Source: Phascolomyces articulosus (Eukaryota > Mucoromycota > Mucoromycetes > Mucorales > Lichtheimiaceae). Taken from it: 64,000 bases of DNA. Location: the NCBI GenBank assembly GCA_025677815.1, contig JAIXMP010000011.1:992001-1056000 (forward strand), in the 5' to 3' direction. Shown here piece by piece: positions 1-10,998 of the stretch; within the stretch, counting starts at the first letter, position 1; the number at the start of each line of letters is the position of its first letter. The notes under the pieces were generated by a model, which had not been told where the DNA came from, searched no databases, and saw nothing but the letters and a program-made list of their open reading frames with translations. Both the position numbers and the translations under genes were made by a program.

Positions 1-1720
1 TATCATTGTTGTTATTTCGACATTGCCAATATTTTTCAATTAGCATTAAATCATTGAAGTGCTCGATTGGTTCCCAGGTATCATCTTCAGGACCATAACC
101 TTTCCATCGGACAAGGTATTTATAATTACCTAGTGTACCCTGGTGATCCATAATTGATTGTATTTCATAGAAGTCATCACTAGAGGTAATGGTATCCTGT
201 GAAATTAATTTAATGTGATGTGGAGGAATATTGTGAGAAAGAAGAGCGCCTGTTAGATCAGTTAAAACATATTGACCATTGCCCTTGTTCTTTCTGTGCA
301 CTGTGAAAGGACCCTCATAATGAGCATCCGTTTTGGATTTACAATTCATCTTTTCAACCATGACTTTACTGCCAATAGGGGATTCTTTAACAATTCAGAA
401 TTTCTTAGAGAATTTGCCTTGTTGAGCATTTTGTAGTGCGGTCATATGATCACAGATTGTGGGAATAACTATTTTAGTTAAATTTTCTTTACATTTATCG
501 CTGAATCGTAATTCATCATCTACTTCTTTAATATCCAAATGACTATAATCCTGCCATAAATTGGGTTGACGTGCAAACATCAATGAGAAGGGATGGGAGT
601 TATGCAATTTTGCAATTTTGTTGTTAATACTCAGTTATGCAGCAGGAAGGAATAGATCCCAGTCATCTTTTTTACTATAAAGGTGTCAAATGATGACATT
701 TTCCATTGCTTTAACTTTTGTCTCTATACTACCGTTTGCTCTGGGGTTATATGGAGTAAGAAGATGACTGTCTACACCATAGTGTTTAAGAAGATGTTGG
801 ACAACTTCATTTGCGAATTCTGTACCTCTGTTACTCTGTAATATTTTCACAAAACCAAAATCAGCAAAGACTTGTATGAGTGTTTTTGCAACAGTAAGAG
901 CTGTCTTATTAGGAAGAGGTCGTAATAGGGTGAAACATGAAAATATGTCCACTATTATAAGAACGTAATTATTACCCCTAGGTGTTGTGCAGTTGAAATC
1001 ACCGGTATCGATACCAATGTGATCCCAAGGTTTATCAGCATAAATACTATGCATTGGGTGAAATCCATGTTTTCCAATTATGAATCTTTGGCAGTCAGGA
1101 CAACTAGCAACGACGTTTTGTGCATCAGCTTTAATAGAAGTCCAGTGTATGCGTTGACTATGTATTTCATCGACGACAGCATCAATACCAAAGTGACCAT
1201 TGAGATGTGCTTGTTTTACTAGCTGTTCTCATTCATTTTCAGGTGGTGTCATGAAGTCTGTGTAGTTATTGTGAATTGCAGCACGTTGGAGATGGGTAGA
1301 AGGGGAAGCGAAATTATTATTTTTATTTCTATTTTTCTTTTTCTATCTATGTAACAGTGTGAGGTCACCAAGAAAAGGAGAAGAAGCAATTTTATGCTCC
1401 ATATTATCCTCCTCCAGCTTCTTCGAGGTAGAAGACCAAAGATGAGAAATAGTATCAGGAATGACATTATCAACACCATGAATGTATTCAACAGTAAAAT
1501 TATAGTCACAAATTATATCTAGCCAATTAACCATCATCGCATTAGTAATAGGTTGTGTATGTAGATATGAAAGTGCTTTATGATCACACTGTATGGTAAG
1601 TTTATGTGGCCAACCCCATAGAATCTTATGAAAGCGGCGAAGACTGAAAACAATACTCAAAAGCTCTCTTTTCATAGTGCTGTATGAGGATTCTGCCTTA
1701 TTAAGGCTACGTCCCATAAA
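1..1720 (-). mobile_element. Ty3/gypsy chromovirus remnant: RNase H, integrase, chromodomain
   Basis: This is the 3' half of a pol polyprotein, read on the minus strand from about 1717 down to the window edge. Order: RNase H (1717-1343; KRELLSIVF and QCDHKAL motifs), an HHCC zinc-binding segment (HLNGH ... CPDC, about 1215-1085), the integrase core (1054-686; GIDTGDF, SNRGTEF, NGSIE), the integrase C-terminal part (607-395), and a chromodomain near the edge (about 130-10; [18 protein letters not shown]). A C-terminal chromodomain defines chromoviruses. All parts share one frame, with stops at 1343, 1229, 686, 635 and 395, so the copy is dead by nonsense mutation rather than frameshift. The second catalytic Asp of the integrase (usual SDRGTEF) is Asn here. 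Reverse transcriptase and gag are absent: the element stops where the inverted repeat begins. No LTR was identified with confidence. Confidence 0.9.
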
Positions 1721-2290
1721 ACCTGTGAAAAATATAAAAGGTAGTAAAAATAGAAAAGTAAAGATGATAGGAATATGTTGAGACTGTTATATAGATTTAT
1801 TTCATAGAAATAGTGATGCTCCAACTATCTGATAAATTGAGGTCCTTTTATACTTTTCAGTGAGATATATATTTCTTATTATTTCTTTATATATGCTATT
1901 GTTGTGTTCATATTTGTATTAGAGATATTATCAATGATGGGAACTGTTCTTATTATCTTATGCCTGTCTATAACACAAGGCGTTTATGAACCCCTTATTC
2001 TTATTATTTTATTCACATGCCTTATTCGGTACATCTATTCCAATATACCTGGTTATGGCGTTAATCTTATTCTTTATCCTTGTTTTTACCTCATCCTATT
2101 TTGGATGTGGCACAGACTTTACTTATTTATTCTATCTGATCTTATGGACATGACAGTCATGTCGAAAAGGATATAAAAGTATATGTAGGTATATCATAAA
2201 AGAAAAGAGTTCCAAAATGAAAAAGTAGCCAATTGTTAAAAAAGAAAGAGTACATATATCTAAATGAACAAAATAATAAAGAAAGATGCA

Positions 2291-2930
2291 GGAGATGATA
2301 TAAGTCAACGAGACCCAAAATAATTCAGTGAAGTTTTTATTATGATTCAAAAATAATCTCTCTATTTATACTAATTTGCTTATCATGGATGGACTGCCAC
2401 TACGTGTGTATTACAGTATCATATTTCTTTTGGACCACATCATTTAAATTACGTATGCTATAAGACTGTGTGAATAACGGAAGTTATAGAACGTGTGAAC
2501 GATGATGGTGGGAATCAAGAAGTGAATTACGTGTTTGCATAATGAACGATATGCCTGGGAGAAAAGCATAATCTGTGTCACAGTAGCTGTACTTCAAATA
2601 TAATTACCACACAAGTGAGGCAAAGGGTGAATAGCATTTTCTATTATGAATAATAATAATAATTAAGAAGCCATTGTATGTTGGATACAACACTGGATCA
2701 TGCAATCCTTCTAATAATATCATTCATGGTCTACTTAAATATACTGTCCTCATAACACGCAATCCAAATGATACAATCTATATTCTAATATTACACCATA
2801 ATGTGCAAATTGTGATAGTCCATCCATGATGAGCACTTTCTTATAAATAGAGAGATTATTTTTTATCTTAATAAACTTCAGTTCATTATTTTTGGGTCTC
2901 ATTGACTTATCTCATCTCCTTTTATTCTTT
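2291..2930. repeat. Nested inverted pair of ~110-bp promoter-like modules, left arm
   Basis: Inside the left arm, 2291-2399 (minus) and 2817-2930 (plus) are imperfect inverted copies of one module. Shared blocks are AGTCCATCCATGAT, then ATAAATAGAGAGATTATTTTT (split here as a TATA-like ATAAATAGAG core followed by ATTATTTTT), then a GGGTCTC...TTGACTTAT...TCATCTCC block. The two modules point away from each other across about 420 bp. The TATA-like core followed by an AATAAA-like stretch resembles an LTR or terminal promoter of a retroelement. That reading is inference. Confidence 0.7.
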
Positions 2931-5070
2931 TTATTGATTGATTTCTCTCTGATACAACAATATCTTCTTAATAATTATAGAATTTAGTTAATTTTAGATT
3001 AGAATAAAAAGATAAAATGGATGATATAAATCCTTTGAGACTTTTTTATAGGTTTTTTTAATAGAAAGAAAGATTTTGAATAAAAGTTAAAATCACTTTT
3101 CTATAATTATATTTACAATGGCTTATTTATACTTTTCTATTCTATGAAAGATGTGGGCTTAGTTACTTATTTTATACTATTCTATATTATGGATAGATGA
3201 ATCAGGACCTTTGGGATATGATAATTATTATCATTTATGAGGGTAGCTATAAGGATAGGTCTAAGGCTATACCTTTTATCTTTAACATCTTCTTTAATAT
3301 TTTCTTTTTAAAGAGTTATATGAAGGTAGTATATCATTATGCGATTATACTTATTTCCTTTTTTACATAAGGAATATTTAAGTTTCCTTATTTGTATATA
3401 TGCTCAGACTATGCCTTTTATGTAATATTAGTGTTTACTATAGAGTATAGTATCAGAATATGACAGTATTCATGCTTTCATCACTACTAAATTACTACTG
3501 TAATCCTCAATGATTACTACTCTCCTCTTTCTTTTTATATATTTTTATTTCAATTATTTTATTTTTTATATCTTTCCTATATTATTATTATTCTTATTAT
3601 TATTATTTATTATATCAGTTATATTATTATTATTATCATCAGTACCTTTTATTTTTATTATTAGTGCCTTCTCATTTTTATCATTATTTTGTATTAGAAA
3701 TAGCAGTAAAATCTATAAAGCCAAAGGCCTTTTTTTCCACTCGCACAACCAACTCATTGATCATACATCTGTCCATAATTGTGTAACCTGCATATCATTC
3801 CTGAATCTGACCTTGATATCCAATATTGAGATTTTTAATTGTGAAATGATGTTACTTCTTGGTCCTACTTGACCTTCTTGTTTATTCCATCACTTTCAAC
3901 ATTATTCTCTATTACCAAGGATCTTAGCATCTTGGTAATGCAGCTAAGAATCTTGGCCAACCAATAACCTTCTGTCTCATTCATATATGCAATACGATTA
4001 GATATTATTCCTCACCAAGTTGTCTTCTGCCAAGAATAATTGGTTGCTGCGCTGCTTTAGAAAAAGTATAAAAGGCCAGGATTTTTGAACTGAAATAATT
4101 ATCGAACAATTCACTAAAAGAATAAATTAACATTCTTATCCCTCGATCACTCAAATATTGAATAATTATATTTGTTTTATATTCTTGATACAATTCATAT
4201 CCATCCAATTGCTTATTAAAAAGCCTTATTTTATCTAACCACTTGATCTAATCAATTCAATACAAGTCTTCTAATTTCTACAATAATTGAAGATCATTTT
4301 ATTAAATATATCGTTGTAGTATACGTTAATTACTACTGGTGCTCACTATATTAAACTACCTATTACCTGTAATCCACCTAAGTCCTATCTTAAAACCAAG
4401 GGTTACACTACCAAACCAAATATCAGGGCAATAATGTATATCATAGTTAGATAAAAACATAAAAATAAATAATAATAATTATAATATAATTATTATTATA
4501 TAGAGAATACTATATCTATTATTATTGTTATATTCTGATACTATACTCTATAGTAAACACTAATATTACATAAAAGGCATAGTCTGAGCATATATACAAA
4601 TAAGGAAACTTAAATATTCCTTATGTAAAAAAGGAAATAAGTATAATCGCATAATGATATACTACCTTCATATAACTCTTTAAAAAGAAAATATTAAAGA
4701 AGATGTTAAAGATAAAAGGTATAGCCTTAGACCTATCCTTATAGCTACCCTCATAAATGATAATAATTATCATATCCCAAAGGTCCTGATTCATCTATCC
4801 ATAATATAGAATAGTATAAAATAAGTAACTAAGCCCACATCTTTCATAGAATAGAAAAGTATAAATAAGCCATTGTAAATATAATTATAGAAAAGTGATT
4901 TTAACTTTTATTCAAAATCTTTCTTTCTATTAAAAAAACCTATAAAAAAGTCTCAAAGGATTTATATCATCCATTTTATCTTTTTATTCTAATCTAAAAT
5001 TAACTAAATTCTATAATTATTAAGAAGATATTGTTGTATCAGAGAGAAATCAATCAATAAAAAGAATAAA

Positions 5071-5700
5071 AGGAGATGAGATAAGTCAATGAGACCCAAA
5101 AATAATGAACTGAAGTTTATTAAGATAAAAAATAATCTCTCTATTTATAAGAAAGTGCTCATCATGGATGGACTATCACAATTTGCACATTATGGTGTAA
5201 TATTAGAATATAGATTGTATCATTTGGATTGCGTGTTATGAGGACAGTATATTTAAGTAGACCATGAATGATATTATTAGAAGGATTGCATGATCCAGTG
5301 TTGTATCCAACATACAATGGCTTCTTAATTATTATTATTATTCATAATAGAAAATGCTATTCACCCTTTGCCTCACTTGTGTGGTAATTATATTTGAAGT
5401 ACAGCTACTGTGACACAGATTATGCTTTTCTCCCAGGCATATCGTTCATTATGCAAACACGTAATTCACTTCTTGATTCCCACCATCATCGTTCACACGT
5501 TCTATAACTTCCGTTATTCACACAGTCTTATAGCATACGTAATTTAAATGATGTGGTCCAAAAGAAATATGATACTGTAATACACACGTAGTGGCAGTCC
5601 ATCCATGATAAGCAAATTAGTATAAATAGAGAGATTATTTTTGAATCATAATAAAAACTTCACTGAATTATTTTGGGTCTCGTTGACTTATATCATCTCC
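5071..5700. repeat. Nested inverted module pair, right arm (mirror copy)
   Basis: This is the mirror image of the left-arm pair: modules at 5071-5176 (minus) and 5592-5700 (plus) with the same TATAAATAGAGAG core. The window therefore holds four copies of the module, two facing in each direction. Any promoter activity would transcribe both outwards and into the 3462-4529 spacer. Confidence 0.7.
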
Positions 5701-6265
5701 TGCATCTTTCTTTATTATTTTGTTCATTTAGATATATGTACTCTTTCTTTTTTAACAATTGGCTACTTTTTCATTTTGGAACTCTTTTCTTTTATGATAT
5801 ACCTACATATACTTTTATATCCTTTTCGACATGACTGTCATGTCCATAAGATCAGATAGAATAAATAAGTAAAGTCTGTGCCACATCCAAAATAGGATGA
5901 GGTAAAAACAAGGATAAAGAATAAGATTAACGCCATAACCAGGTATATTGGAATAGATGTACCGAATAAGGCATGTGAATAAAATAATAAGAATAAGGGG
6001 TTCATAAACGCCTTGTGTTATAGACAGGCATAAGATAATAAGAACAGTTCCCATCATTGATAATATCTCTAATACAAATATGAACACAACAATAGCATAT
6101 ATAAAGAAATAATAAGAAATATATATCTCACTGAAAAGTATAAAAGGATCTCAATTTATTAGATAGTTAGATCATCACTATTTTTATAAAAAAATCTATA
6201 TAACAGTCTCAACGTATTCCCATCATCTTTATTTTTCTATTTTACTACCTTTTATATCTTTCACA

Positions 6266-7600
6266 ATGACTATTTTTTTTATACTAAAAGAAACGGTTTA
6301 CAATACTTATTCAACACAGATTTATATATCATTTTTTCTTTTGGAAAAAACACTGTTAGTATAACGTAATAACAATAATCGTTTTGAAAAACCACTACTT
6401 CCTTTATGATACAACAGCCATTCAATCTAATAACCTATTTATGATTGACTCATTTTTTCAATATGATAATTATACTTTAATGGTCAATTCAAAATATTCC
6501 TTTTTTTCTCTGGTATCAACTACTTTGCAACATATGTACAACATATTCGTCATCGTATCTTCGTGAACAACAACAGCTATTTTTTTATCAAATGTACCTT
6601 TATTCATAGTAAGTCTAGTAATTAATTAATTCTTTTTTGGATAAATGATGTTTATAATACAATAACCTTGATATTTACTGTTTAACTCAATGATTGGTTG
6701 TTTTTTTTTCTTTTGGATGGACTTGAGAGGTTTTTCCCATTTTTTAACAGTGACCCTTTTTATGGTGGCACAATCATCTGCTTTTTTTTTAAAAAAATGC
6801 TAACAGTGTTCTGTGTTTAAGAATATAAAAATTATGGAGAGAAAATCCATTTCTTTAGATATGACTGATATAAAATTTCAGAGATTAATATAATTCTTGG
6901 CGCTTGAGTGCAATTTTTTGTGGATCAATATAACTTTTTAAGATTGAATATAATCAGAAATCCATTCCAAAAAAAGAGATAAAGAAAGATAGAGAAGAGT
7001 TCATTAGTAAATCACACCACACCAATAGCACAAATATAAAAATAATAATAACAGCGAAAGCTACCCAATATTCTGATACTGATCTTTGCAGCTAAATGGT
7101 TTTCAAGTAGCAAGAGCATTTATTGTAAGGAATACACCACTAGAGTTCGTGTCGTGGTTGTGCACGCTCATACAAATGTCCCACTTTGCTGAAGGACAAG
7201 CAATCAGCATGGTCGTGGTGATTTGATTCAGAGATTCTATTGCTTCTGAGTATTGGACAGTTGCATAGCAATAACCCATATCCTAAATAAAAGTACATCT
7301 AGTAGAAAGAAAACTAGCAAGGGCAAATCTACTTGTTTTTATAAATCATGACAATACCAACTAGGCTGGAATTTACTGATTGACCAAACGTGGAAAGAAT
7401 CTTTCTCGAATTGAAAGGATCATAACCAACTTGAATGAAACGGTTTGTCCATATAAAGCGTCGCACTGTATATCACTTTTACCCTACAAATTCTCTTTTG
7501 CTTTTCCTATTTTATTTCAACCCCGCGATAATCTTGGTAAATCGCCAAAGACTGATCTTTGTATTGTTTTAGTGCATTCTTTGTTGACCACATTATTTTT
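6266..7600. other. AT-rich gap, no gene supported
   Basis: Only short AT-rich ORFs, poly(T) runs and scattered repeats are visible between the inverted repeat and the unrecognised gene. The stretch at 7080-7560 is more balanced in composition and could hold 5' exons of the following gene, but no convincing start or frame was found. Confidence 0.5.
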
Positions 7601-9972
7601 ATTACTTGTCATTAAAGTAAGATGAAATTCCAGAGAATTGCTTTGTTAACTACCAGTACAAAAATTGGGTGGCGAAAACAAACACTCTTTATTACTTCGA
7701 CTTTGCCAAATACTGTAATCTTCTGGGGCAGGAGACAAATTCTCATTATGCCTCAATTTTATGCATCCTTTCCAAAGTGGGTGACAGTGATGCTCGCAAA
7801 GCGAGTAAAGAAGCCCATTAACTATTTTCAGTAAGCACAAGCTTTATTCTTTTCTCTTTTTTTTTTTTTTTGGCTTAAAGATGAGTAATCATTGTAGTCA
7901 CTGACGGGTCTCCTCTTTAGTACCAGAAAGGAAAATCCAGTGGTCCGAATGTTTTGGATTTCGTAAAAAATATAATAATGGGTTTCAAAAATTAAAAAAT
8001 CGATGACGATTTGATAAAAACGACATAACACACTTAGGCGTTGATTTCATGAAAACTGCGACAAATGTTGGAAGCACAACGACGAAAATGATGATACCGA
8101 TGGTGATGATACCGATGGTGATGAAAACTGTGAAGGCGCTGTATACAAGGGTATTGTGACAAGAATGAGAAAACGACGATTTAAAGCACTGGAGAATATT
8201 AGTAATACAATTATGGAACAAATTGAGTCTGATGGAAAGAAGGTATTGCAGTGCGCTCTTTTCTTGTTCTTTATTTGTTGTTCAATTAACTAAAACAGAC
8301 ATCGTTTAGATAAAATCTTTTGAAAAAGCTACACAATTTGCTACCACACTCCCAAAAACCTCGTGGTGAGTATTGTATTTCAGAAAGTAAATAATTTCTA
8401 TCATGTTTTTTGACGCGACTATTGCTGTCCATCTGCACAGGTCCATCAAAGACGTTTTCAACTGGGATGATAAAGAAACTTGAAAAGAACTGAAGAAATC
8501 TTTTAATAAACATAAACGGGCGTTATTGAGCAAAGAATTCGAACTTGTTGAAGCACAAAGGTCTGATACATTCACCACGTATATTGTGGGCATTGAAAAG
8601 GTCTCATCTTCAGTGCATGCATTACAAACTGCTATCCGTACTTCACCTATTTTACCGCCAGAGTTTGATTATTATTTGCACAAGGATTACTGAATTACAG
8701 AGAAGCTTCTTGGCCATTCGTAAGTGTCAGACTTTAAGCTATACCATTAGTGTCCTATATATTATGTGCATACTGTAACACTACTAATCAATTATTAACT
8801 TTTCGATAGTATCGATTTGATGCAATCTCCATAAAAAATATTGGCGTCAAACTGTTTGGAACATTCTATTGCACGCCTAACAACAATTTATATTATTAGT
8901 ACTCTGTTCACACCAAAAATTAATTGGATTGATTTTCGATGGTGCATCGCATTTTTTTTTATTTATTTTTAAAGACGAAATCATCTCTTTTTATCAGGTT
9001 AGTAAACCTAAATGATGCCATTATACGTAGGATGGAGATTTCGCATACATCAACTAATAATACCAAGTGGGACGGTCTTGGTTTACCGGTTGGGAATGAA
9101 TTGGCCGCCAGTGTTGTCAGTGAATTTGCAGATGGAATTCGTTCTGGTACTATTGTAAAGAAGACCAGCGATGAAGAAAAAAATGGTAAGTAACTATAAC
9201 GACGCAGTGGCCAACACTGTATACTTACAGTCGGGTTCGGTTGGACAGTTTGATGAGGAAGCGCGAATAGATAACAAGTAGAAAAGTATGGGTCGAGTTA
9301 TATGAAGATAAAACGATATGGGATATTGGTTTGCAAGATCCCTCTTTTTATGTACGTCGAAATATAAAAAACTAATCTAACGTCTACATTAATATAAATG
9401 ATCTACATTTCTATTTAGAATATCTAATCCTTCTTATATTTTTATCTACAACCATGCATTCGTCCATCCATTATGTCTCCTTGATATCCTCGAATGCTGT
9501 GTCGATCAACGACCTTATGGGTTGTATATCGTCATAATGGCACACACCATTACAGTAACGCACATTTAACTGTGGACCAAAATTCAGTATATGTAAAAAA
9601 GAATAGTTACTCAAAAGTGCATTGTCTTCTTTATTATGGTAAGCAAATATTTCGTTTATTAACGTGCTATACGTTCATTGAGATATTATGCTAATGGATA
9701 TTGCTAACTTTGTTGTATAGACATGGAGCTGAGTATGGACATATTGATGGAGGAAAAAAATAAGTATATTAAGAATTTGATGACGGTAATTTTTTTCTTA
9801 CATTTTTTCTATGTTTTATTTACCTACTGTTATTAATATGAACCTGTTCATTACTTGGCAGATCAAATTGCCCAATACTGAAGTTGAACTAAAAACATTT
9901 GCATCACACTTGCCCCGATTATTGCAATGGCGTGATACAGTCGTAGCACATACCCAATCTTTTCAAGATGGT
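7600..9972 (+). pseudogene. Unrecognised multi-exon gene, apparently decaying
   Basis: Several coding-like blocks follow each other on the plus strand. About 7621-7800 contains YQYKNWVAKTNTLYYFDFAK and ends in a plausible donor. About 8070-8240 has an acidic DDTDGDDTDGDENCEG tract, then KGIVTRMRKRRF and IMEQIESDGKK. About 8300-8660 reads KELKKSFNKHKRALLSKEF and ends in SPILPPE. About 9000-9186 contains WDGLGLPVGNELAASVVSEF. Blocks near 9721-9785 and 9862-9972 are flanked by AG and GT. Frame changes and in-frame stops occur (for example TGA before KELKKSF and before RFDKNDITHLG), so it is probably a pseudogene or needs more introns than I could place. No family was recognised. Its place between a retroelement and a LINE suggests an accessory or repeat-associated gene. 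Confidence 0.4.
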
Positions 9973-10961
9973 AATTAGTTGGTTTTTTTTTCATGATAAA
10001 CATTATTATAACCACTGTTAATGGTAAGTTAAGGTATAAAATTGGTATCATGGTTGAGAATGAAAACATGTAATAGGATTAGTGTGATGGCAACGATTGA
10101 TACTTATCAACATTTTGTTATTGTTGCACTTACTACTGTATGTGCATATGCCATCATGGTTCGCAAGGTAACGTGATTCTGCCCAATATCTTACACAACA
10201 TAGTAAAAGCTCGGTAGTTACTGCTTTTAATTTTGATTTACTAGCACCTCACTTTAGGTACTATAACCATTCTATCGATAGTCTAACCACTTGCTCAATT
10301 GTTAAACATATTGTATATACCTTTAGCATTATTATTGTAATATTCCTTTTACAACTTGATCCACTACCCAGTCAAAAAAAATACTTTACTTTCTTGATCC
10401 TGTTTTGTTTTGTCAGTTTATTATATAATTTCCAACGTTACAGTATGTGTTATAAGTAAAACTATGTATATGTAGAGATTATAAAATGTTATTACATCTA
10501 CTTTTGCTAAGTTGGTATTATCGCGCATGTAATCTTAAATAGAGATTTTTTCCACAGTTGCAACAAGTTTTATGATGTTATGTTTGCCTTTAATGGCATT
10601 TCACGTGATATTTATTATTAAACAAGGCTGTTTGTTGCCTTATTTGGGCTTCTATGGAGGTTGCAACATTTTCAAAATATCTATCTTATCGTACATTAAT
10701 TCCTGTTAGACAATACAATGACTAAAGAAAAAATTGGATAGGTCTTATCTATACTAATATCGGATGGTATACGGCAAGAGTGGCTAGTAAGTTTTGAAGT
10801 TATAAGACACACAATTGTCACTGTTGACAAACAAATTTTGTTTTCATTTCGTTTTCACTAAATAATATAAATCGACTGTCTCTAATGCAGGTTATTACTT
10901 TACAAAAAGGAAACCTAACAAAATATATACTATTACTTTGCTATTGCCACATTTATTATAA

Positions 10962-10963
<2 letters not shown>
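9973..10963. other. Gap with weak ORF fragments only
   Basis: A short hydrophobic reading frame starts at the ATG near 10087 and ends in a possible donor near 10168. A second hydrophobic fragment follows an AG near 10559. They could be exons of a small membrane protein, but phase and termini could not be settled. Confidence 0.35.

Positions 10964-10997
<34 letters not shown>
10964..10997. repeat. (AT)n microsatellite at the 5' break of the LINE
   Basis: About 34 bp of alternating A/T ends directly at the first LINE-like codons. The LINE frame stays open into the repeat, so the 5' truncation point lies at or in this tract. Confidence 0.85.

Positions 10998-10998
<1 letters not shown>

Larger units (their letters stand above)
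1723..6265. repeat. 4.5-kb inverted repeat (foldback-like), 1.74-kb arms
   Basis: Bases 1723-3461 reappear as the reverse complement at 4530-6265, around a 1068-bp spacer (3462-4529). Position pairs over the inner 1.6 kb sum to a constant 7991 (1860/6131 and 3461/4530), so there is no net indel there. Every stretch compared inside matched exactly. The outer 125 bp of each arm carries many substitutions and a net 2-bp length difference. The spacer is AT-rich, with TTA/TTATTA-type tracts around 3580-3660. The arms contain hydrophobic ORFs of 90 and 72 codons in both copies, but these look like by-products of AT-rich DNA. No transposase was recognised. It could be a foldback element, an inverted pair of partial retroelements (DIRS or LTR derived), or a palindromic rearrangement. 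A long hairpin transcript would be a natural dsRNA source if transcribed. Confidence 0.92.

Noticed and set aside
1904..2176. Identical 90-codon hydrophobic ORF in both palindrome arms (also 5815-6087)
   Set aside because: Its duplication follows from the inverted repeat itself; the sequence is AT-driven and has no recognisable domain or splice context.
2132..2350. Identical 72-codon hydrophobic ORF in both arms (also 5641-5859)
   Set aside because: Same reasoning; it overlaps the promoter-like module and reads as random hydrophobic AT-rich translation.
3510..3872. 120-codon ORF in the palindrome spacer
   Set aside because: Phe/Ile/Leu-only composition generated by TTATTATTT tracts; no coding signature.
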